Below are positions 38,101 to 50,200 of a stretch of 64,000 bases of DNA, one piece after another. Each line of letters starts with the position of its first letter. Within the stretch, counting starts at the first letter, position 1. The notes beneath the pieces were generated by a model that was not told where the DNA came from, made no database searches, and saw only the letters and a program-made list of their open reading frames with translations. The position numbers were made by a program, and so were the translations under genes. Source of the stretch: Amycolatopsis sp. cg9 (GTDB lineage Bacteria; Actinomycetota; Actinomycetes; Mycobacteriales; Pseudonocardiaceae); the NCBI RefSeq assembly GCF_041346945.1, contig NZ_CP166850.1, forward strand, positions 10,152,501-10,216,500. The letters are read 5' to 3'.

Positions 38101-41100
38101 GTTCGGGTGGTCGAAGGTGATCGTCGCCGGGAGCCGGAGGCCGGTCACCGCGGTGAGCCGGTTGCGCAGCTCGACGGCGGTCAGCGAGTCGAAACCGAGG
38201 TCCTTGAACGCCTTCGCGGGCTCGACGGCTTCGGCGCCGTCGTGCCCGAGGACGGCGGCGACGTGCGTCCGGACGAGGTCGAGCAGGAACCGGCGGACGT
38301 CGTCCGCGCTGAGCCCGGTCAGCTTCGCGGCCAGCCCTTCGGCGCCCGGCACGGGACCGGCCGCGCGGCGCGTGCGCACGCGGACGAGGCTGTGCCACAA
38401 CGCCGGCAGGTGCTCGGCCTGGGCCCGCAGTGCGCCGAGGTCGACGCGCACCGGGACGACACAACCGGTGCCGGCCACCTGGGCCGCGTCGAACAGGGCG
38501 AGGGCTTCGCCGGTGCCGAGCGCGCCGATGCCCGAACGCGCGATCCGGGAGAGGTCTTCGTCGTCGAGGGTGCCGGTCATGCCGCTGGCTTCGGCCCACT
38601 GGCCCCAGGCGAGCGAGACACCGGGCAGGCCCTGCGCGCGGCGCCGGGTGGCGAGCGCGTCGAGGGCGGCGTTGGCGGCCGCGTAGTTGGCCTGGCCCGC
38701 CGCGCCGGCGACCCCGGCCAGCGAGGAGTACAGGGCGAACCACGCGAGATCGCGGTCGCGGGTCAGCTCGTGCAGGTTCAGCGCGGCGTCGACCTTGGGT
38801 CCCACGACCGCGTCGAGCCGCTCGGGGGTGAGGGACTCGACGACGCCGTCGTCGAGGACGCCCGCGGTGTGCACGACACCGGTCAGGCGCACCGGGTCCA
38901 GCAGTGCGGCGAGGGCGGCGCGGTCGGTGACGTCGCAGCTCTCGACGCGCACGTCCGCGCCGAGTGCGGTGAGCTCGGCGACCAGTTCGGCCGCGCCCGG
39001 GGCGGCGGCGCCGCGGCGGCTGGTCAGCAGCAGGTGCCGGACGCCGTGGGTGGTCACGAGGTGGCGGGCCAGCAGGCCGCCGAGGGTGCCGGTGCCGCCG
39101 GTGACGAGCACCGTGCCGTCGGGGTCCGGGGCGGCGGGGACGGTGAGGACGTTCTTCCCGACGTGCTTGGCCTGGCTGATGAACCGGAACGCGTCCGGCG
39201 CGCGGACGACGTCCCACGCCTTGACGGGCAAGGGGGTCAGCGCTCGGTTTCCGAACAGCGTCAGCAGGTCCCGGAGGATTTCCTGGATGCGGTCCGGGCC
39301 GGGGTCGCCGAGGTCGAACGGGAGGTAGGCGACGCCGTCGCGGGCGGCCGGGTCGCGCAGGTCGGTCTTGCCCATTTCGAGGAACCGGCCGCCGCGCGGG
39401 AGCAGGTCGAACGAAGCGTCCACAAAGGACCCGGTGAGCGAGTTGAGGACGACGTCCACGCCGCGGCCCCCGGTGGCGGCCAGGAACCGTGGCGAGAACT
39501 CGAGATCGCGCGAGGACGCGATGTTCGTGACGCCGAGCGCGCGGACGGCGTCGTGCTTGGCGGGGCTCGCCGTGGCGAACACTTCGGCGTTCTTCGCGCG
39601 GGCGAGCTGGACCGCGGCCATGCCGACCCCGCCGGCCGCGGCGTGGACGAGCACGGACTGGCCGGCTTCGAGCCCGCCGAGGTCGAACAGGGCGTAGTAG
39701 GCCGTGACGAACGCGACCGGCACGGAGGCGGCCTCGGCGAAGGTCCAGCCCTCCGGCACCGGCACGAGCAGCCGGGCGTCGGTCACGGCGGCCGGGCCGA
39801 ACGCGCCGGTGAACAGGCCCATGACGCGATCGCCGGGCGCGAGCCCGGTGACGTCCGGCGCGACTTCGGTGACGACGCCGGCGGCTTCGGAACCGAGGAC
39901 GGCCGCCGGGTCCGGGTACATGCCGAGCGCGATCAGGACGTCGCGGAAGTTGATCCCGGCGGCGCGGACGGCGACCCGGACCTCGCCCTGGCCGAGTTCC
40001 GGCTCGGGTTCCGGGGTGAGGCTGAGGCCGTCGAGGGTGCCGCCGGTGGTGGTGAGCCGCCACGACTCGCCCGGGACGGTCAGGGCACCGCTGTGGGCGC
40101 GGACCAGCCGGGGCGCGGTGAACTTGCCTTCGCGGACGGCGAGCTGGGGTTCGGCCGCCGGCAGGGTGGTGAGGTCGGGGTGTTCGGTGCCGTCGAGGTC
40201 GAGGAGCTGGAACCGGCCGGGGTGCTCGGACTGGGCCGAGCGCACCAGGCCCTGGACGGCGGCCGCGGCGGGGTCGGTGCCGGCGTCGCGGGTCACCACG
40301 ACCAGCCTGCCCGGCCGGTCGGCGGCCAGCCACTCCTGCACCAGTGCCAGTGCCCGGTGGGTGGCTCGCGAGGTCGTGACCGGCTCGTTCTTGACGTTCT
40401 CGGCGAGCACGGTGGCGAAGACGAGGGGTGCGTCGGTGTCCATATCGGACACTTCGGGGAAGCCGAGGCCGAAGGTGTCCGGGCCGAGGACGACCGCGTC
40501 GGTTGCCGGGCCCGCCGGGACCGCGGTCCAGTCGAGCCGGAAGAGGGAGCCGTTCTGGGCCGGGACCGTGGGATTGGCGATCGGGCGCAGGACCAGGGAA
40601 TCCACCGATGCGACGGCGCCGCCGGACTGGTCGTGCACGGTGACGGCGACGGCGTTGTCGCCGGCCGGGGACAGGCGGACGCGCAGGGCCGTCGCACCGG
40701 AGGCGTGCAGGGCGACGCCGCTCCAGGAGAACGGCATGCCGCCGGTGCCCGTCGCCGGGGTGGCCGGCGAGGTGGCGACACCCGACGGCACTCTATCCGC
40801 GCCGGTCGCCGGGGTGGCCGAGGGGGTGGCGAGGCCAGACGGCACGCCATCCACGCCCGCCGCCGGCGTGGCCGGCGAGGTGGCGACACCCGACGCCACG
40901 CCACCCGCGCCCGCCGCCGGGGTGGCCGAGGGGGCGGCGAGGCCGAGCGGGTGCAGGGCCGCGTCCAGCAGGGCCGGGTGCAGGCCGAAGGCGGCCGCGT
41001 CGGGTTGGAACTCCTCGGGCAGCGTCACCTCGGCGAACGTGTCCTCGCCGCGGCGCCACACCGACTGCAGGCCGTGGAACGCCGCGCCGTAGGTGAAGCC

Positions 41101-44100
41101 GAGGGCGGCCAGACCGTCGTAGAGGCCGTCGGTCGGTACGCGCTCGGCGCCCGGCGGCGGCCACTCCGTAAGCTCCGCGGCCGGCGGGGCGCCGGTCGCG
41201 AGGAGGCCGCTCGCGTGCCGGGTCCAGGTGTCGGTGTCCTGGCCGGGGGTGGCGCCGTCGTCCGGGCGGGAGTGCAGGGTGAGTTCGCGGCGGCCGGCGC
41301 CGTCGGCCGGGCCGACGAACACCTGGATCGCGACACCGCCGCGGCCGGGCAGGACGAGCGGGGCTTCGAGGGTCAGCTCGTCGACGAGGTCGCAGCCCAC
41401 CTGGTCGCCGGCGCGGACGGCCAGTTCCAGCAGCGCCGTGCCCGGGACGAGGACCGCGCCGCCGAGCGCGTGCCCGGCGAGCCACGGCTGAGTTTCGAGC
41501 GACAGCCGGCCGGTGAAGACGACGCCGTCGTGGCCCGCCAGGCTGACCGCGGCGCCGAGCAGCGGGTGGTCCAGACCGCCCATGCCGAGCGAGCCGGCGT
41601 CGCCGTGCACCACGCCGCCGCGCGGCCAGAAGCGTTCTCGCTGGAAGGCGTACCCGGGCAAGTCGACGCGGCGGCCGCCCGGGTAGAACTCAGCCCAGTC
41701 GACGTCGACACCGTGGACGTGAACAGTGCTCAACGCCGTGAGCAGCGCTCTCTCTTCAGAGCGGTCTCGTCGTAGAGCACTGATCGCGGTTCCGTCGACC
41801 ATCGCACTGAGGACGCCGTCCGGGCCCAGCTCCAGGAAGATGCGCGCACCTTCGGCTTCGAGCGTGGCAACCCCGTCGGCAAAACGAACCGCCTCCCGCA
41901 CGTGCCGCACCCAGTAGTCCGCCGTGAACGGCTCCGCGAGAGCACCGCTCACATTCGAGATCACCGGTATCGTCGCAGAGCGGTGATCCAGAGACTCCGC
42001 GACCGCGCGGAACTCCTCCAGCATCGGATCCATCAACGGCGAATGGAACGCATGGCTCACCTTGAGGCGCTTGGTCTTGGGGAACTGCGCGGCGATCGCC
42101 AGGACCGCGGTCTCGTCGCCGGAGATGACCACCGACTCCGGGCCGTTGACTGCAGCGATGGAGACGCCGTCGGTGAGGGTGATGGCCGACTCGGGGGCCG
42201 CGATCGAGACCATCGCCCCGCCCGTGGGGAGGGCTTGCATCAGGGAGGCGCGGGCGGCGACCAGGCGGCAGGCGTCCGCCAGGGACAAGACCCCGGCGAC
42301 GTGCGCGGCGGAGATCTCGCCGATGGAGTGACCCGCTACGAAGTCTGGGCGGATGCCGAGAGACTCCACCAGGCGGAAGAGAGCTACCTCGACGGCGAAC
42401 AGCGCCGGCTGGGTGAACTCCGTGCGGTCGAGCAGCTCTGCGTCGGTGAAGGCATCGCGGAGAGCCGGATCGAAGTGGGTGAGGACCTCGTCGAAGGCGG
42501 CGGCGTAGACCGGGAAGCGGGTGTAGAGCTCCTGGCCCATGCCGACCCGCTGCGCGCCCTGGCCGGCGAAGAGGACCGCGAGCAGCGCGTCCGGGTCCGC
42601 CGTTCCGGTGACGGCGTCCTCGATGTGCTCCAGACCGGCCCGCAGCTCCTCGCGATCCGCGCCGAGCACCACCGCGCGGCGGGCGAGGCCGGCGCGGGTG
42701 ACCGCCAGGGAGTAGCCGCCGTCGACCGGGTCGGGGTCGGCCGCCAGCAAGCGCTCCGCCTGCTCGCGCAGTGCCGCGTCGCTCGCCCCGGAGATGACCC
42801 ACGGGAGCAGGCCGGCGGCGGGGGCCGGGGGTTCGAGGGGCTCGGCCGCGGGCGCTTCCTCGACGATGACGTGCACGTTCGTGCCGCTCACGCCGAACGC
42901 GGACACCCCCGCGCGCCGCGGCGACTCGCCGGCCGGCCACGGACGTGCCTCGGTCAGCAGCTCCACCGCGCCCGCCGACCAGTCCACTTCGGACGAAGGG
43001 GCGTCGACGTGCAGCGTGCGGGGCAGCACCTCGTGCCGCAGCGCCATGACCATCTTGATGACGCCCGCGATGCCGGACGCCGACTGCGTGTGCCCGATGT
43101 TCGACTTCAGCGCGCCGAGCCACAGCGGGCGGTCCGCGGGGCGGTCCTGGCCGTAGGTGGCCAGCAGGGCCTGCGCCTCGATCGGGTCGCCCAGCGCGGT
43201 TCCGGTGCCGTGCGCTTCGACCGCGTCGACGTCCGAAGTGGACAGACCGGCGTTCGCGAGTGCCTGGCGGATGACCCGTTGCTGGGACGGGCCGTTCGGG
43301 GCGGTCAGCCCGTTGGACGCGCCGTCGGAGTTCACCGCGGAGCCGCGGATGACGCCGAGGATCCGGTGCCCGTTGCGGCGGGCGTCGGACAGCTTTTCGA
43401 GCAGGACCATGCCGACGCCTTCGCCCCAGCCGGTGCCGTCGGCGGCGTCGGCGAAGGACTTGCAGCGGCCGTCCGAGGCCAATCCTCGCTGGCGGCTGAA
43501 CTCGGCGAACGCCAGCGGGCTCACCATCACGGTGACGCCGCCCGCCAGCGCGAGCCCACACTCGTCCTGCCGCAGCGCCTGGCACGCCCAGTGCAAGGCG
43601 ACCAGCGACGACGAACAGGCAGTGTCCACAGTGACCGATGGGCCTTCCAGCCCGAAGGTGTAGGACAGCCGCCCGGACATGACACTCGGCGCTTCACCGG
43701 TCAGCAGGTAGCCCTCGGAACCGGCGGCCGCCTGCAGCGTGCTGCTGTAGCCGGACGCGTTGGCGCCGATGAAGACGCCGGTCCGGCTGCCGCGCAACGA
43801 AAACGGGTCGAGCCGGCCCCGCTCCAGGAGTTCCCAGGACGTCTCCAGCAGCAGGCGCTGCTGGGGGTCCATGGCCAGCGCCTCGCGCGGGGAGATGCCG
43901 AACAGGCCGGGGTCGAACCGGGCCGCGTCGGGGACGAACCCGCCTTCGACCGCGCGGGCGCCCTCGTCGCCGTACATGCGCTCGACGTCCCAGCCGCGGT
44001 CCTCCGGGAAGCCCGACATCGCGTCGGTGCCGGTCGCGACGAGGTCCCACAGGTCATCGGGCGTGGCGACCCCGCCCGGGTACCGGCAGGCCAGGGAGAT

Positions 44101-44214
44101 GATGGCGATCGGCTCCTGCTCGGCCGCCTCCGCCGCCTGCAGCCGCTGCCTGGTCTGGTGCAGGTCGGCCGTCACGCGCTTGAGGTACTCGAGGAGCTTG
44201 TCCTGCTCTGACAT
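29122..44214 (-). CDS. Type I modular PKS, modules e, f and g
   Basis: Predicted 5030 residues from ATG 44212-44214 (GAGG about 8 bases upstream). Docking helix 1-33. Module e: KS Cys200; AT Ser630, HAFH at 721, malonyl; DH His915 and Asp1084, interrupted by a 54-bp tandem repeat coding about residues 1089-1157; ER about 1385-1692 ([13 protein letters not shown]); KR from 1700 with LDD, B-type; ACP Ser2010. Module f: KS Cys2230; AT Ser2662, HAFH at 2753, malonyl; KR from 3160, LDD; ACP Ser3461. Module g: KS Cys3692; AT Ser4125, HAFH at 4216, malonyl; KR from 4636 with LDD but a shortened segment after SRRGG; ACP Ser4919. C-terminal docking segment ends at [17 protein letters not shown]. Predicted output: one saturated unit and two D-configured hydroxyls. 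Confidence 0.97.
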   Translation of the reverse strand: MSEQDKLLEYLKRVTADLHQTRQRLQAAEAAEQEPIAIISLACRYPGGVATPDDLWDLVATGTDAMSGFPEDRGWDVERMYGDEGARAVEGGFVPDAARFDPGLFGISPREALAMDPQQRLLLETSWELLERGRLDPFSLRGSRTGVFIGANASGYSSTLQAAAGSEGYLLTGEAPSVMSGRLSYTFGLEGPSVTVDTACSSSLVALHWACQALRQDECGLALAGGVTVMVSPLAFAEFSRQRGLASDGRCKSFADAADGTGWGEGVGMVLLEKLSDARRNGHRILGVIRGSAVNSDGASNGLTAPNGPSQQRVIRQALANAGLSTSDVDAVEAHGTGTALGDPIEAQALLATYGQDRPADRPLWLGALKSNIGHTQSASGIAGVIKMVMALRHEVLPRTLHVDAPSSEVDWSAGAVELLTEARPWPAGESPRRAGVSAFGVSGTNVHVIVEEAPAAEPLEPPAPAAGLLPWVISGASDAALREQAERLLAADPDPVDGGYSLAVTRAGLARRAVVLGADREELRAGLEHIEDAVTGTADPDALLAVLFAGQGAQRVGMGQELYTRFPVYAAAFDEVLTHFDPALRDAFTDAELLDRTEFTQPALFAVEVALFRLVESLGIRPDFVAGHSIGEISAAHVAGVLSLADACRLVAARASLMQALPTGGAMVSIAAPESAITLTDGVSIAAVNGPESVVISGDETAVLAIAAQFPKTKRLKVSHAFHSPLMDPMLEEFRAVAESLDHRSATIPVISNVSGALAEPFTADYWVRHVREAVRFADGVATLEAEGARIFLELGPDGVLSAMVDGTAISALRRDRSEERALLTALSTVHVHGVDVDWAEFYPGGRRVDLPGYAFQRERFWPRGGVVHGDAGSLGMGGLDHPLLGAAVSLAGHDGVVFTGRLSLETQPWLAGHALGGAVLVPGTALLELAVRAGDQVGCDLVDELTLEAPLVLPGRGGVAIQVFVGPADGAGRRELTLHSRPDDGATPGQDTDTWTRHASGLLATGAPPAAELTEWPPPGAERVPTDGLYDGLAALGFTYGAAFHGLQSVWRRGEDTFAEVTLPEEFQPDAAAFGLHPALLDAALHPLGLAAPSATPAAGAGGVASGVATSPATPAAGVDGVPSGLATPSATPATGADRVPSGVATSPATPATGTGGMPFSWSGVALHASGATALRVRLSPAGDNAVAVTVHDQSGGAVASVDSLVLRPIANPTVPAQNGSLFRLDWTAVPAGPATDAVVLGPDTFGLGFPEVSDMDTDAPLVFATVLAENVKNEPVTTSRATHRALALVQEWLAADRPGRLVVVTRDAGTDPAAAAVQGLVRSAQSEHPGRFQLLDLDGTEHPDLTTLPAAEPQLAVREGKFTAPRLVRAHSGALTVPGESWRLTTTGGTLDGLSLTPEPEPELGQGEVRVAVRAAGINFRDVLIALGMYPDPAAVLGSEAAGVVTEVAPDVTGLAPGDRVMGLFTGAFGPAAVTDARLLVPVPEGWTFAEAASVPVAFVTAYYALFDLGGLEAGQSVLVHAAAGGVGMAAVQLARAKNAEVFATASPAKHDAVRALGVTNIASSRDLEFSPRFLAATGGRGVDVVLNSLTGSFVDASFDLLPRGGRFLEMGKTDLRDPAARDGVAYLPFDLGDPGPDRIQEILRDLLTLFGNRALTPLPVKAWDVVRAPDAFRFISQAKHVGKNVLTVPAAPDPDGTVLVTGGTGTLGGLLARHLVTTHGVRHLLLTSRRGAAAPGAAELVAELTALGADVRVESCDVTDRAALAALLDPVRLTGVVHTAGVLDDGVVESLTPERLDAVVGPKVDAALNLHELTRDRDLAWFALYSSLAGVAGAAGQANYAAANAALDALATRRRAQGLPGVSLAWGQWAEASGMTGTLDDEDLSRIARSGIGALGTGEALALFDAAQVAGTGCVVPVRVDLGALRAQAEHLPALWHSLVRVRTRRAAGPVPGAEGLAAKLTGLSADDVRRFLLDLVRTHVAAVLGHDGAEAVEPAKAFKDLGFDSLTAVELRNRLTAVTGLRLPATITFDHPNPQALAALLQAELGGDAGTSTPAVVTTVTDDDPIAIVAMSCRYPGEVTSPEELWHLVETGRDALTALPADRGWDLAALDAAEGGFVHDAGGFDAEFFGISPHEALAMDPQQRLLLEISWEALERAGIDPRSLRGSSTGVFVGAAHQAYGSGVAEVAAGVEGHLLTGNATSVVSGRVSYTFGFEGPAVSVDTACSSSLVALHWAVQALRRGECDLALAGGVAVMAQPGMFVEFDRQGGLSSDSRCKAFAESADGTGWGEGAGLVLLERLSDARRNGHEVLAVVRGSAVNSDGASNGLTAPNGPSQQRVIRAALAGAGLAPSEVDMVEAHGTGTTLGDPIEAQALLATYGQDREEPLWLGSLKSNIGHTQAAAGVAGVIKVVMALRHGVLPRTLHVDAPSSRIDWESGAVELLIEGRRWPETGHPRRAGISSFGISGTNAHTIIEQAPAAAPAAPVAQPEPGVVPWLLSARDADALTAQADRLRTHVEARPELSPVDVGHSLARSRAALDHRAVVFGRDRAELLAALENPPVTGIARPDGRLAVLFTGQGAQRVGMGQELYARFPAYATDFDEILTHFDPRLRDALTDAELLDRTEFTQPALFAVEVALYRLVESFGIRPDFVAGHSIGEISAAHVAGVLSLEDACRLVAARASLMQALPAGGAMVSIAAPESAITLTEGVSIAAVNGPESVVISGDETAVLAIAAQFPKTKRLAVSHAFHSPLMDPMLEEFRAVAASLDYRSATIPVISNVSGALAEPFTADYWVRHVRETVRFADGVSTLKAAGVGVFLELGPDGVLSAMVDGTAISALRRDRSEERALLTALSTVHVHGVDVDWTSFFPGGRRVDLPTYAFRHRRYWLAGEPGTAPGAAAGGDSGFWDVVASGELATELALDDDVAAAVTPALSAWYRRRRQESTVDSWRYAIAWRPVTPDAAAPAGNWLLVVPESGEAGVVAGVAQAIIERGGRITPVRIDPLLPRAEFAERVRGALGDAEVDGVLSLLALAGTGIAAGTATLLQVLGDLGTGGRLWCLTRGAVAAVRADHVEAPVQAQVWGLGRTAAMEHPQRWGGLIDLPAELDDRGRERLAAVLAGTEDEVALRPSGIFARRLERRAATAGEAWQPRGTVLVTGGTGALGAQVARRLAAGGAERLVLLSRRGPAAPGAAELESELTALGCEVSIVACDAADRDALAAAIPDDVRAVVHTAGVLDDGVIESLTPERFDTVLRAKATAAENLAALTADLDAFVLFSSMAGAFGAAGQGSYAAANAHLDALAQQRRAAGLPAVSIAWGPWAGDGMAAGDAEARRRLRAAGVAALEPGLALDALAAEAGGDAPVAVVADLDWDVYLPALRAVRPRPLFTGFAETAETPAAPGEPVGLLAGLSEEDGGRKVLDLTRTHVAAVLGYPDATAVDAGRAFSESGFTSLTAVELRNRLDAATGLSLPATLVFDHPTPAALARHLHRELLGRLPEPVETGPAPARTDEPIALVAMGCRFPGSVATPEDLWRLVADGVDAMTGLPEDRGWDLGALYDPEHGKSGHSYVRDGGFLDAAAEFDAAFFGISPREALAMDPQQRLLLEITWEVFERAGLDPQSLRGSRTGVFAGTNGQDYAGLLGAAGEEVGGFIGTGNAAAVVSGRLAYAFGLEGPALTVDTACSSSLVAIHLAAQALRRGECDLALAGGATVMSTPATFVEFSRQRGLASDGRCKAFAEAADGTGWGEGAGLVLLERLSDARRNGHRVLAIVRGSAVNSDGASNGLTAPNGPSQQRVIRAALADAGLSTSDVDAVEAHGTGTTLGDPIEAQALLATYGQERETPLWLGSVKSNIGHTQAAAGIAGVIKMVLAMHHGVLPRTLHVDAPSSHVDWTAGAVELLTEPTPWPETGRARRAGVSAFGVSGTNAHLVLEAGEPEPAATVRSGLTLWPLSARNEQALQDQARRLRLAVTGDVPADGVGRTLATGRAALEHRAVVLGDGTGELLAGLADLDNAVRGTPVPGGRLAVLFTGQGAQRAGMGRELYDRFPVYADAFDAVCAEFDGLLDASLRDIVFDGGDRLDRTGYTQPALFAVEVALHRLVTAWGVRPDFVAGHSIGEISAAHVAGVLSLADACRLVAARASLMQALPSGGAMVSIAAPESAITLTEGVSIAAVNGPESVVISGEEAAVLAIAAQFPKTKRLTVSHAFHSPLMDPMLDEFRAVAESLDHRSATIPVISNVSGALAEPFTADYWVRHVREAVRFADGIATLKAEGVTTFLELGPDGVLSAMVDGTAISALRRDRSEERALLTALSTVHVHGVDVDWAAFYPPAAAVDLPTYPFQRQRFWPEPAPAAAVSGVDAEFWRAVEGEDLDSLGSLLGLDGDQRAAIGTALPALSGWRRESRVDSPADSWRYRVVWRKLPETGAAVSGDWLFVLPETLDDPGAVTAVAGAFATSGARPLVVRVPEDADRVTVAKLVEAKLAEEGSAPAGALSLLAFAAGAPGSAVAGGLPQTLALVQGLGDAGVTAPLWCATRGAVATTDREPVADPAQAQFWGFGRTVAVEHPNRWGGLVDLPETVTPEDGERLCAVLAAGGEDEVAVRSAGVFARRLVRDTGSGPQWTPSGTVLVTGGTGALGGHVAGWLLGHGAEHVVLASRRGGEAPDERMTVVACDIADRDAVAALLAEHPVSAVVHAAGVLDDGVVDTLTGDRFAEVLHAKVTGARVLDELTGDLDAFVLFSSLAGAVGAAGQANYAAANAELDALAQRRRATGRAAVSVAWGPWAGDGMAAENADRMRRAGVTPLPPAEAAAALGRITRSQVVADIDWDTYLPGQLAARPRPLYTELAPVAPVAEVHTGLSDRLTGLSPADAGELVLDVVREHVAAVLGHGRAADVAPDRAFSETGFTSLTAVELRNRLDRVTGLSLPATLIFDYPSPAALARHLTAELVGDEPAPRGVDGLLDELGRLGASLGEADRARVAEQLRLLTVGWAGEAAAPSLDTASDEEMFDLLGKEFGIS
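31451..31499 (-). repeat. Malonyl-AT homogenised block, copy in module g
   Basis: Exact 49-base copy; an accompanying 57-base block is at 31228-31284 and identity continues beyond it into the AT ([20 protein letters not shown]). Confidence 0.85.
35840..35888 (-). repeat. Malonyl-AT homogenised block, copy in module f
   Basis: Exact 49-base copy; the accompanying 57-base block is at 35617-35673. Confidence 0.85.
40745..40951. repeat. 54-bp tandem repeat (about 3.8 copies) inside the module e DH domain
   Basis: Units 40745-40798, 40799-40852, 40853-40906 and a partial at 40907-40951. Units 1 and 3 match each other better than units 2 and 4 do, showing a 108-bp higher-order period. It codes for Ala/Thr/Pro/Gly/Val-rich repeats ([15 protein letters not shown]) right after [10 protein letters not shown], where the other DH domains have only 8-12 residues. 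Confidence 0.9.
41936..41984 (-). repeat. Malonyl-AT homogenised block, copy in module e
   Basis: Exact 49-base copy; the accompanying 57-base block at 41713-41769 has one mismatch to the others. Confidence 0.85.
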
Positions 44215-44246
44215 CGCCAACCTCATCCGTTCGTCCAGTCAGGGCG

Positions 44247-47200
44247 TCAGTGCGCCGGCGGCGGGGAAATTCCGAGTTCGTTGTCGATGAAGGCGAAGAC
44301 CTCGTCGGCCGACGCGTCGGCCAGCTGCGCCTTCTGCGGCGCGGGTTCCGCGCTCCAGCGGTTCAGCAGGGACTTCAGCCGCATCTCGACGCGCAGCCGG
44401 AGGTTCTCGTCGGTTTCGAGGTCCCCCAGCGACGCCTCCAGCTGGTCCAGCGCGCCGAACGCCGACTCGCCGGGCGTGCCGCCGGGGGCGATCTCGGCCG
44501 CCAGGAAGCGGGCCAGCGCCACGGGGGTCGGGTGGTCGAAGACGGCGGTGGCCGCCAGCCGCAGGCCGGTGACCTCCCGCAGCCGGTTGCGCACCTCGAC
44601 CGCGGTCACCGAGTCGAACCCCAGGTCGCGGAACGGCCGGGTGCTGCCGATGGCGTCGGCGCCGCGGTGGCCGAGGACGACCGCGGCCTCGGTGCGGACC
44701 AGGTCGAGCACGGCCCGGTCGCGTTCGGCCGCCGGCAGCCCGGCCAGCCGCTCGCGCCAGCCGGCCGCGGCGCCTTCGTCGTAGCGGGCCTGCTCGGCTT
44801 CCAGGCGGTCCAGGACCTGCCGGACCGCGGGCAGGTCCTCGATCAGGGGGCGGCGCCGCGACGCCGTGAAGGCCGGCACGAACCGCTCCCAGTCGACGTC
44901 GGCCACGGCGAGGAAGGTCTCGTCGCGGTCGAGCGCGCCCTGCATGGCCGCCACCGCGCGCTCGGGCGCCATCGGCCGCAGGCCGCGGCGGCGCAGCTGC
45001 TGCTCGCCTTCGTCCTGCGCCATGCCGCCGCCGGCCCACAGGCCCCAGGCCACCGAAGTCGCCTTGACGCCGCGGGCGCGGCGCTGTTCGGCGAGCGCGT
45101 CCAGGTAGGCGTTCGCGGCGGCGTAGGCACCCTGGCCCGCGCTGCCCCAGACGCCGGAGTTGGAGGAGAACAGCACGAACGCTTCGAGGTCGTCGCCGAG
45201 CAGCTCGTCGAGGTGCGCGGCGCCCGCGACCTTGGCCGCGAGGACGTCTTCGAACTCGTGCAGCCCGGTTTCGGCCAGCGTGCTCGACTGCGGCAGCCCG
45301 GCGGCGTGCACGACGGCCGTCGGCGCGTGCTCCAGCCCGGCCAGCAGCTCCTCGACGGCCTTCCGCTCGGCGACGTCGCAGGCGGCGATGGTCACCGCGC
45401 AGCCGAGTCCCCGCAGTTCTTCGGCCAGCTCGGTGGCGCCGGGCGCGGCTTCGCCCCGGCGGCTGGTGAGCACGAGGTGCTCGGCGCCGGACCGGCCCAG
45501 CCAGCGGGCGACGTGCGCGCCCAGCGAACCGGTGCCGCCGGTGACGAGCACGGTGCCGCGCGGCCGCCACGGCTCCCCGGCGGGCGCGGGCCGGGCGGGC
45601 CGCAGCCGGCGGGCGAGGATGCCCGGCGTGCGGATCGCGAGCTGGTCTTCCCCGCCGGGCTCGGCCAGCACGCCGGCCAGCCGGTCGGCGGTGCGGTCGT
45701 CCACAGTGGCCGGCAGGTCGACCAGGCCGCCCCAAAGTCCGGGGTACTCCAGGCCGATCACCCGGCCGAGGCCCCACAGCTGCGCGGGGACGCTCGACGC
45801 CGGGGCGTCACCGGCGCCGGTCGCCACCGCACCGCGCGTGATGATCCACAGTGGAGCGTCGATCCCGGCTTCGGCCAGCGCCGGAGCCAACGCGGCCGTG
45901 GCGGCGACCCCGGACGCGATCAGCGGATGACCGGGCACCGGCGTTTCGTCCGAGCCCAGCAACGAAATCACACCGGCGTACTCGCCCGGCGGAAGGTCGT
46001 CCGCCGTGGCGGTGACGACCTCGGCGCCACGGGTGGCGAGCGCGTCGAGCACCGAGGCTGCGAAGACTCCAGCGGGCGCGAGGGCCAGCCAGCGCCCGGA
46101 AAGCAGCGGCAGGCCCGGTTCGGCGACCGGCGCCCAGCCCACCTCCAGGCACCACGAGTCCACAGTGGATTCTTCGGTGCGGCGGGTGCGCCAGCGCGAC
46201 AACGCGGGCAGCACAGCGTCCAAAGCCGTGCGGTCGACGCCGAGCACACCGGCCAGGTCGTCGGTTTCCTCGAGCGCCGTCCAGAGCCCGTCGTCGGCCG
46301 GGGCCGCCGGGGCCGGGTCGAGCCAATACCGCTGGTGGTCGAAGGCGTACGTCGGCAGCGGGACCAGCCGGGCGCCGTCGCCGAACGCCGGCGTCCAGTC
46401 GACGTCGACGCCGTGCACCCACGCCTCCGCGAACGACGTGTACAGGCGGTCGAGGCCGCCTTCACCGCGACGCAATGTACCCGTGACGACGGCTTCGTCC
46501 ACAGTGTCCTGGACGCTCATCGTGAGCACCGGGTGCGAGCTGCATTCGATGAAGGTGCCGTAGCCGTCTTCGGCCAGCAGCCGGGTGGTCGTGTCGAACA
46601 GCACCGGGTTGCGCAGGTTGGTGTACCAGTAGCCGCCGTCGAGGCCGGCCGTGTCGAGGGGGCCGGCGGTCACCGTGGAGTAGAAGGCGATGTCGGACGA
46701 GCGCGGCGAAACCGGCGCGAGCAGCTCGCGCAGCTCGGCTTCGATCTCTTCGACCTGGGCCGAGTGCGAGGCGTAGTCGACCGGGATCCGCTTGGCGCGC
46801 ACGCCGTCGGCTTCGCAGGAGCGGATCAGCTCGTCGAGGGCGTCCGGCGCGCCGGAGACCACCACCGCGGCCGGGCCGTTCACCGCCGCGACCGACAGCC
46901 CCTCGGTCAGGCGAGCTTCGACGGTCTCGCGGGAGGCGGCCACCGAGACCATGCCCCCGCGCCCGGCCAGTGCCAGGATCGCCTTGCTGCGCAACGCGAC
47001 CACGCGGGCGGCGTCCGCCAAAGACAGCGCACCGGCGACCGCGGCCGCGGCGATCTCGCCTTGGGAGTGGCCGATGACGGCGTCGGGCCGGACCCCGTGG
47101 GCGCGCCAGGCTTCGGCCAGCGAAACCATCACGGCGAACAGCGCGGGCTGCACGACGTCGACCCGCTGCAGCAGGGCTTCGTCACCGAGGGCGTCGGGCA

Positions 47201-50200
47201 GCGACCAGTCGACGAACGGCGCCAGCGCGCGTTCGCAGTCCCGCATGCGGGCCGCGAACGCCGGCGACGTGTCCATCAGGTCCAAAGCCATCCCCACCCA
47301 CTGCGAGCCCTGCCCGGGAAAGACGAAGGCGACCTTGCCCCCGTGGCGGGCGCTGCCCCGCACCAGGCCGGGAACGGCCCGGCCGTGGGCGAGCGCGCCC
47401 AGGGCGTCGTGGCCGCTGCGCTCATCGGCGGCCACGAGCACCGCCCGTTGTTCGAACGTAGACCGGGAATTCGCGAGGGAGTACCCCACATCTGCGGCCC
47501 GGACCCCCTGTGCGGCCCCTACGCGCGCCCGCAGGCGGCGAGCCTGCCCGGCCAGGGAACCGGGGGTCTTCGCGGACAGCACCCAGGGCACCGGGCCGGT
47601 CGCGGCGGGCCCGGACGGCTCCGCCGCGACCGGCTCCGGTGCGGCTTCGAGGACCGCGTGGGCGTTGGTGCCGCTCATCCCGAACGACGACACCGCGGCC
47701 CGGCGCGGGCGGCCGGTCTCCGGCCACGGCAGGTTTTCGCCGAGCAGCCGGACGTTGCCCGCCGTCCAATCCACATGGGACGACGGCGTGCCGGCGTGCA
47801 GCGTGGCGGGCAGCACGCCGTGGCGCAGGGACAGGACCATCTTGATGATCCCGGCGACACCGGAGGCGGCCTGGCTGTGGCCGATGTTCGACTTCACCGA
47901 GCCGAGCCACAGGGGGTGCTCGCGGTCCCGGCCGTAGGTGGCCAGGAGGGCCTGCGCCTCGATCGGGTCGCCGAGGGTGGTGCCGGTGCCGTGGGCCTCG
48001 ACGGCGTCGACGTCGTCGAAGGTCAGCCGGGCGTTGGCCACGGCCTGGCGGATGACCTGCTGCTGGGCGGGGCCGTTGGGGGCGGTGAGGCCGTTGGAGG
48101 CACCGTCCTGGTTGACCGCCGAGCCGCGGATCACGGCGAGGACCTCGTGGCCGTTGCGCTGGGCGTCGGCGAGCCGTTCGACCAGCACGACGCCGACACC
48201 CTCGGCCATGCCCATGCCGTCGGCGTCGTCGGAGAAGGCCTTGCAGCGGCCGTCGGACGCGAGCGCGCGCTGGCGGCTGAAGGCGACGAACGACGCCGGG
48301 GTCGACATCAGCGCCACCCCGCCGGCCAGCGCCATCGTGCATTCGCCGTTGCGCAGCGACTGGCAGGCCAGGTGCAGCGCGACCAGCGACGACGAGCACG
48401 CCGTGTCGACGGTGACCGCCGGGCCGGTGAGCCCGAAGGTGTAGGAGATCCGGCCCGAGACGACGCTGGCCGCGCCGCCGGTGAGCAGGTGGCCCGCCGA
48501 GCTGTCCGGCTGGGCGAGCCCGATGCCGTAGTCGGCGTAGTTGGTGCCGACGAACACGCCGGTGGCGCTCCCCCGCAGGCTCTCCGGGTCGACGCCGGCG
48601 CGTTCCATCGCTTCCCAGGTCGTCTCCAGCAGGAGCCGCTGCTGGGGGTCCATGGTGAGCGCTTCGCGCGGGGAGATGCCGAAGAAGCCCGGGTCGAAGT
48701 CGCCCGCGTCGTGCAGGAAGCCGCCGTGGCGGGTGTAGCTGGTGCCCTCGTGGTCGGGGTCGGGGTCGAACAGCGCGCCGGTGTCCCAGCCGCGGTTGGC
48801 CGGGAACCCGGTGATGGCGTCGCCGCCCGCCGTGATCAGCTCCCAGAGGTCCTCGGGGCTGGTGATGCCGCCGGGGTAGCGGCAGCTCATCGCGACGATC
48901 GCGATCGGCTGGTCGTCGGCGACCGCGACGACGGTCTCGGTGACCGCGGTCGTGGCGCCGAAGAGGCCGTCGAGCAGGAACGCGGTGATCCGCTCGGCCG
49001 TCGGGTGGTCGAAGGCGAGGGTGGCGGGCAGGCTTTGGCCGGTCTCGGCGGCCAGGCGGTTGCGCAGCTCGACCGCGGTGAGCGAGTCGAAGCCGAGTTC
49101 CCGCAGGGCCACGCCGGGGGCGACGGCGTCCGGGCCGTCGTGGCCGAGCACCGCGGCCGCGGTGGCGCGGACCAGCTCCAGGACCGTCCGGGTGCGGTCG
49201 GCCGGGGACTGTCCGGCCAGGCGTTCGCGCAGGCCACCGGTGGCGGCCGGGGCCGGGGTTCCGGTGGTCAGCGCACGGCGCACCTCCGGCAGCTCGTCCA
49301 GCAGGGGGCGGGGCCGCAGGGCGGTGAACACCGGCGCGAAGCGCGTCCAGTCGACGTCGGCGAGCGCGAGGAACGTCTCGTCGTCGGCCAGCACCTGGCG
49401 CAGCCCGGCGAAGGCGAGGTCGGGGTCGAGGAACGGCAGGCCCTGGCGCAGCAGCCGGCTCGCGTCGAAGTCCTGGTTCTCCTTGGCGGTGTCCCAGGGG
49501 TTGACGGCGTTCCAGACGCCCCAGGCCAGCGAAGTGGCCCGGAGGCCGCGGGCGCGGCGGCGCTCGGCGAGGGCGTCGAGGTGGGCGTTGGCTGCGGCGT
49601 AGGCGGCGTGGTCGCCGCTGCCCCAGACGCCGGCGATCGAGGAGAACAGCACGAACGCGTCGAGGTCGCGGTCGAAGACGGCGTCGAGGTTCTCGGCACC
49701 GAGGACCTTCGCACGCGCGACGGCGGCGAACTCGGCGACATCGGTGGCGTCGATCGAGGCCAGCTCGATGAGCGCGGCGGCGTGGATCACCGCGCGGATG
49801 TCGTAGCGGTCGGCGAGGGCCTGGACGTCGGCCCGGTCGGCGACGTCGCAGGCGGCGAAGGTGACGGGGATGTCCAGCGCGGCGGTCAGCTCGGCCGCAC
49901 CGGGCGCCTGGTCGCCGCGGCGGCTGGCCAGGACGACGTGCTCGGCGCCGGCGCTCTCCAGCCAGCGGGCGATCCGCGGGCCGAGGGCGCCGGTGCCGCC
50001 GGTGACGAGCACGGTGCCGCGCAGCGACCACGTGCTGGGCGCGGTCTTCGGCGCGGCCGCGCGGACCAGGCGGCGGCTGAGGACCCCCGAGGACCGGACG
50101 GCGAACTGGTCTTCGTCGCCGCCGGTGGCGAGGATCGCGGCGAGTCGGGCGGCGCCGCGCTCGTCGAGGTCGGCGGGCAGGTCGACCAGACCGCCCCAGC

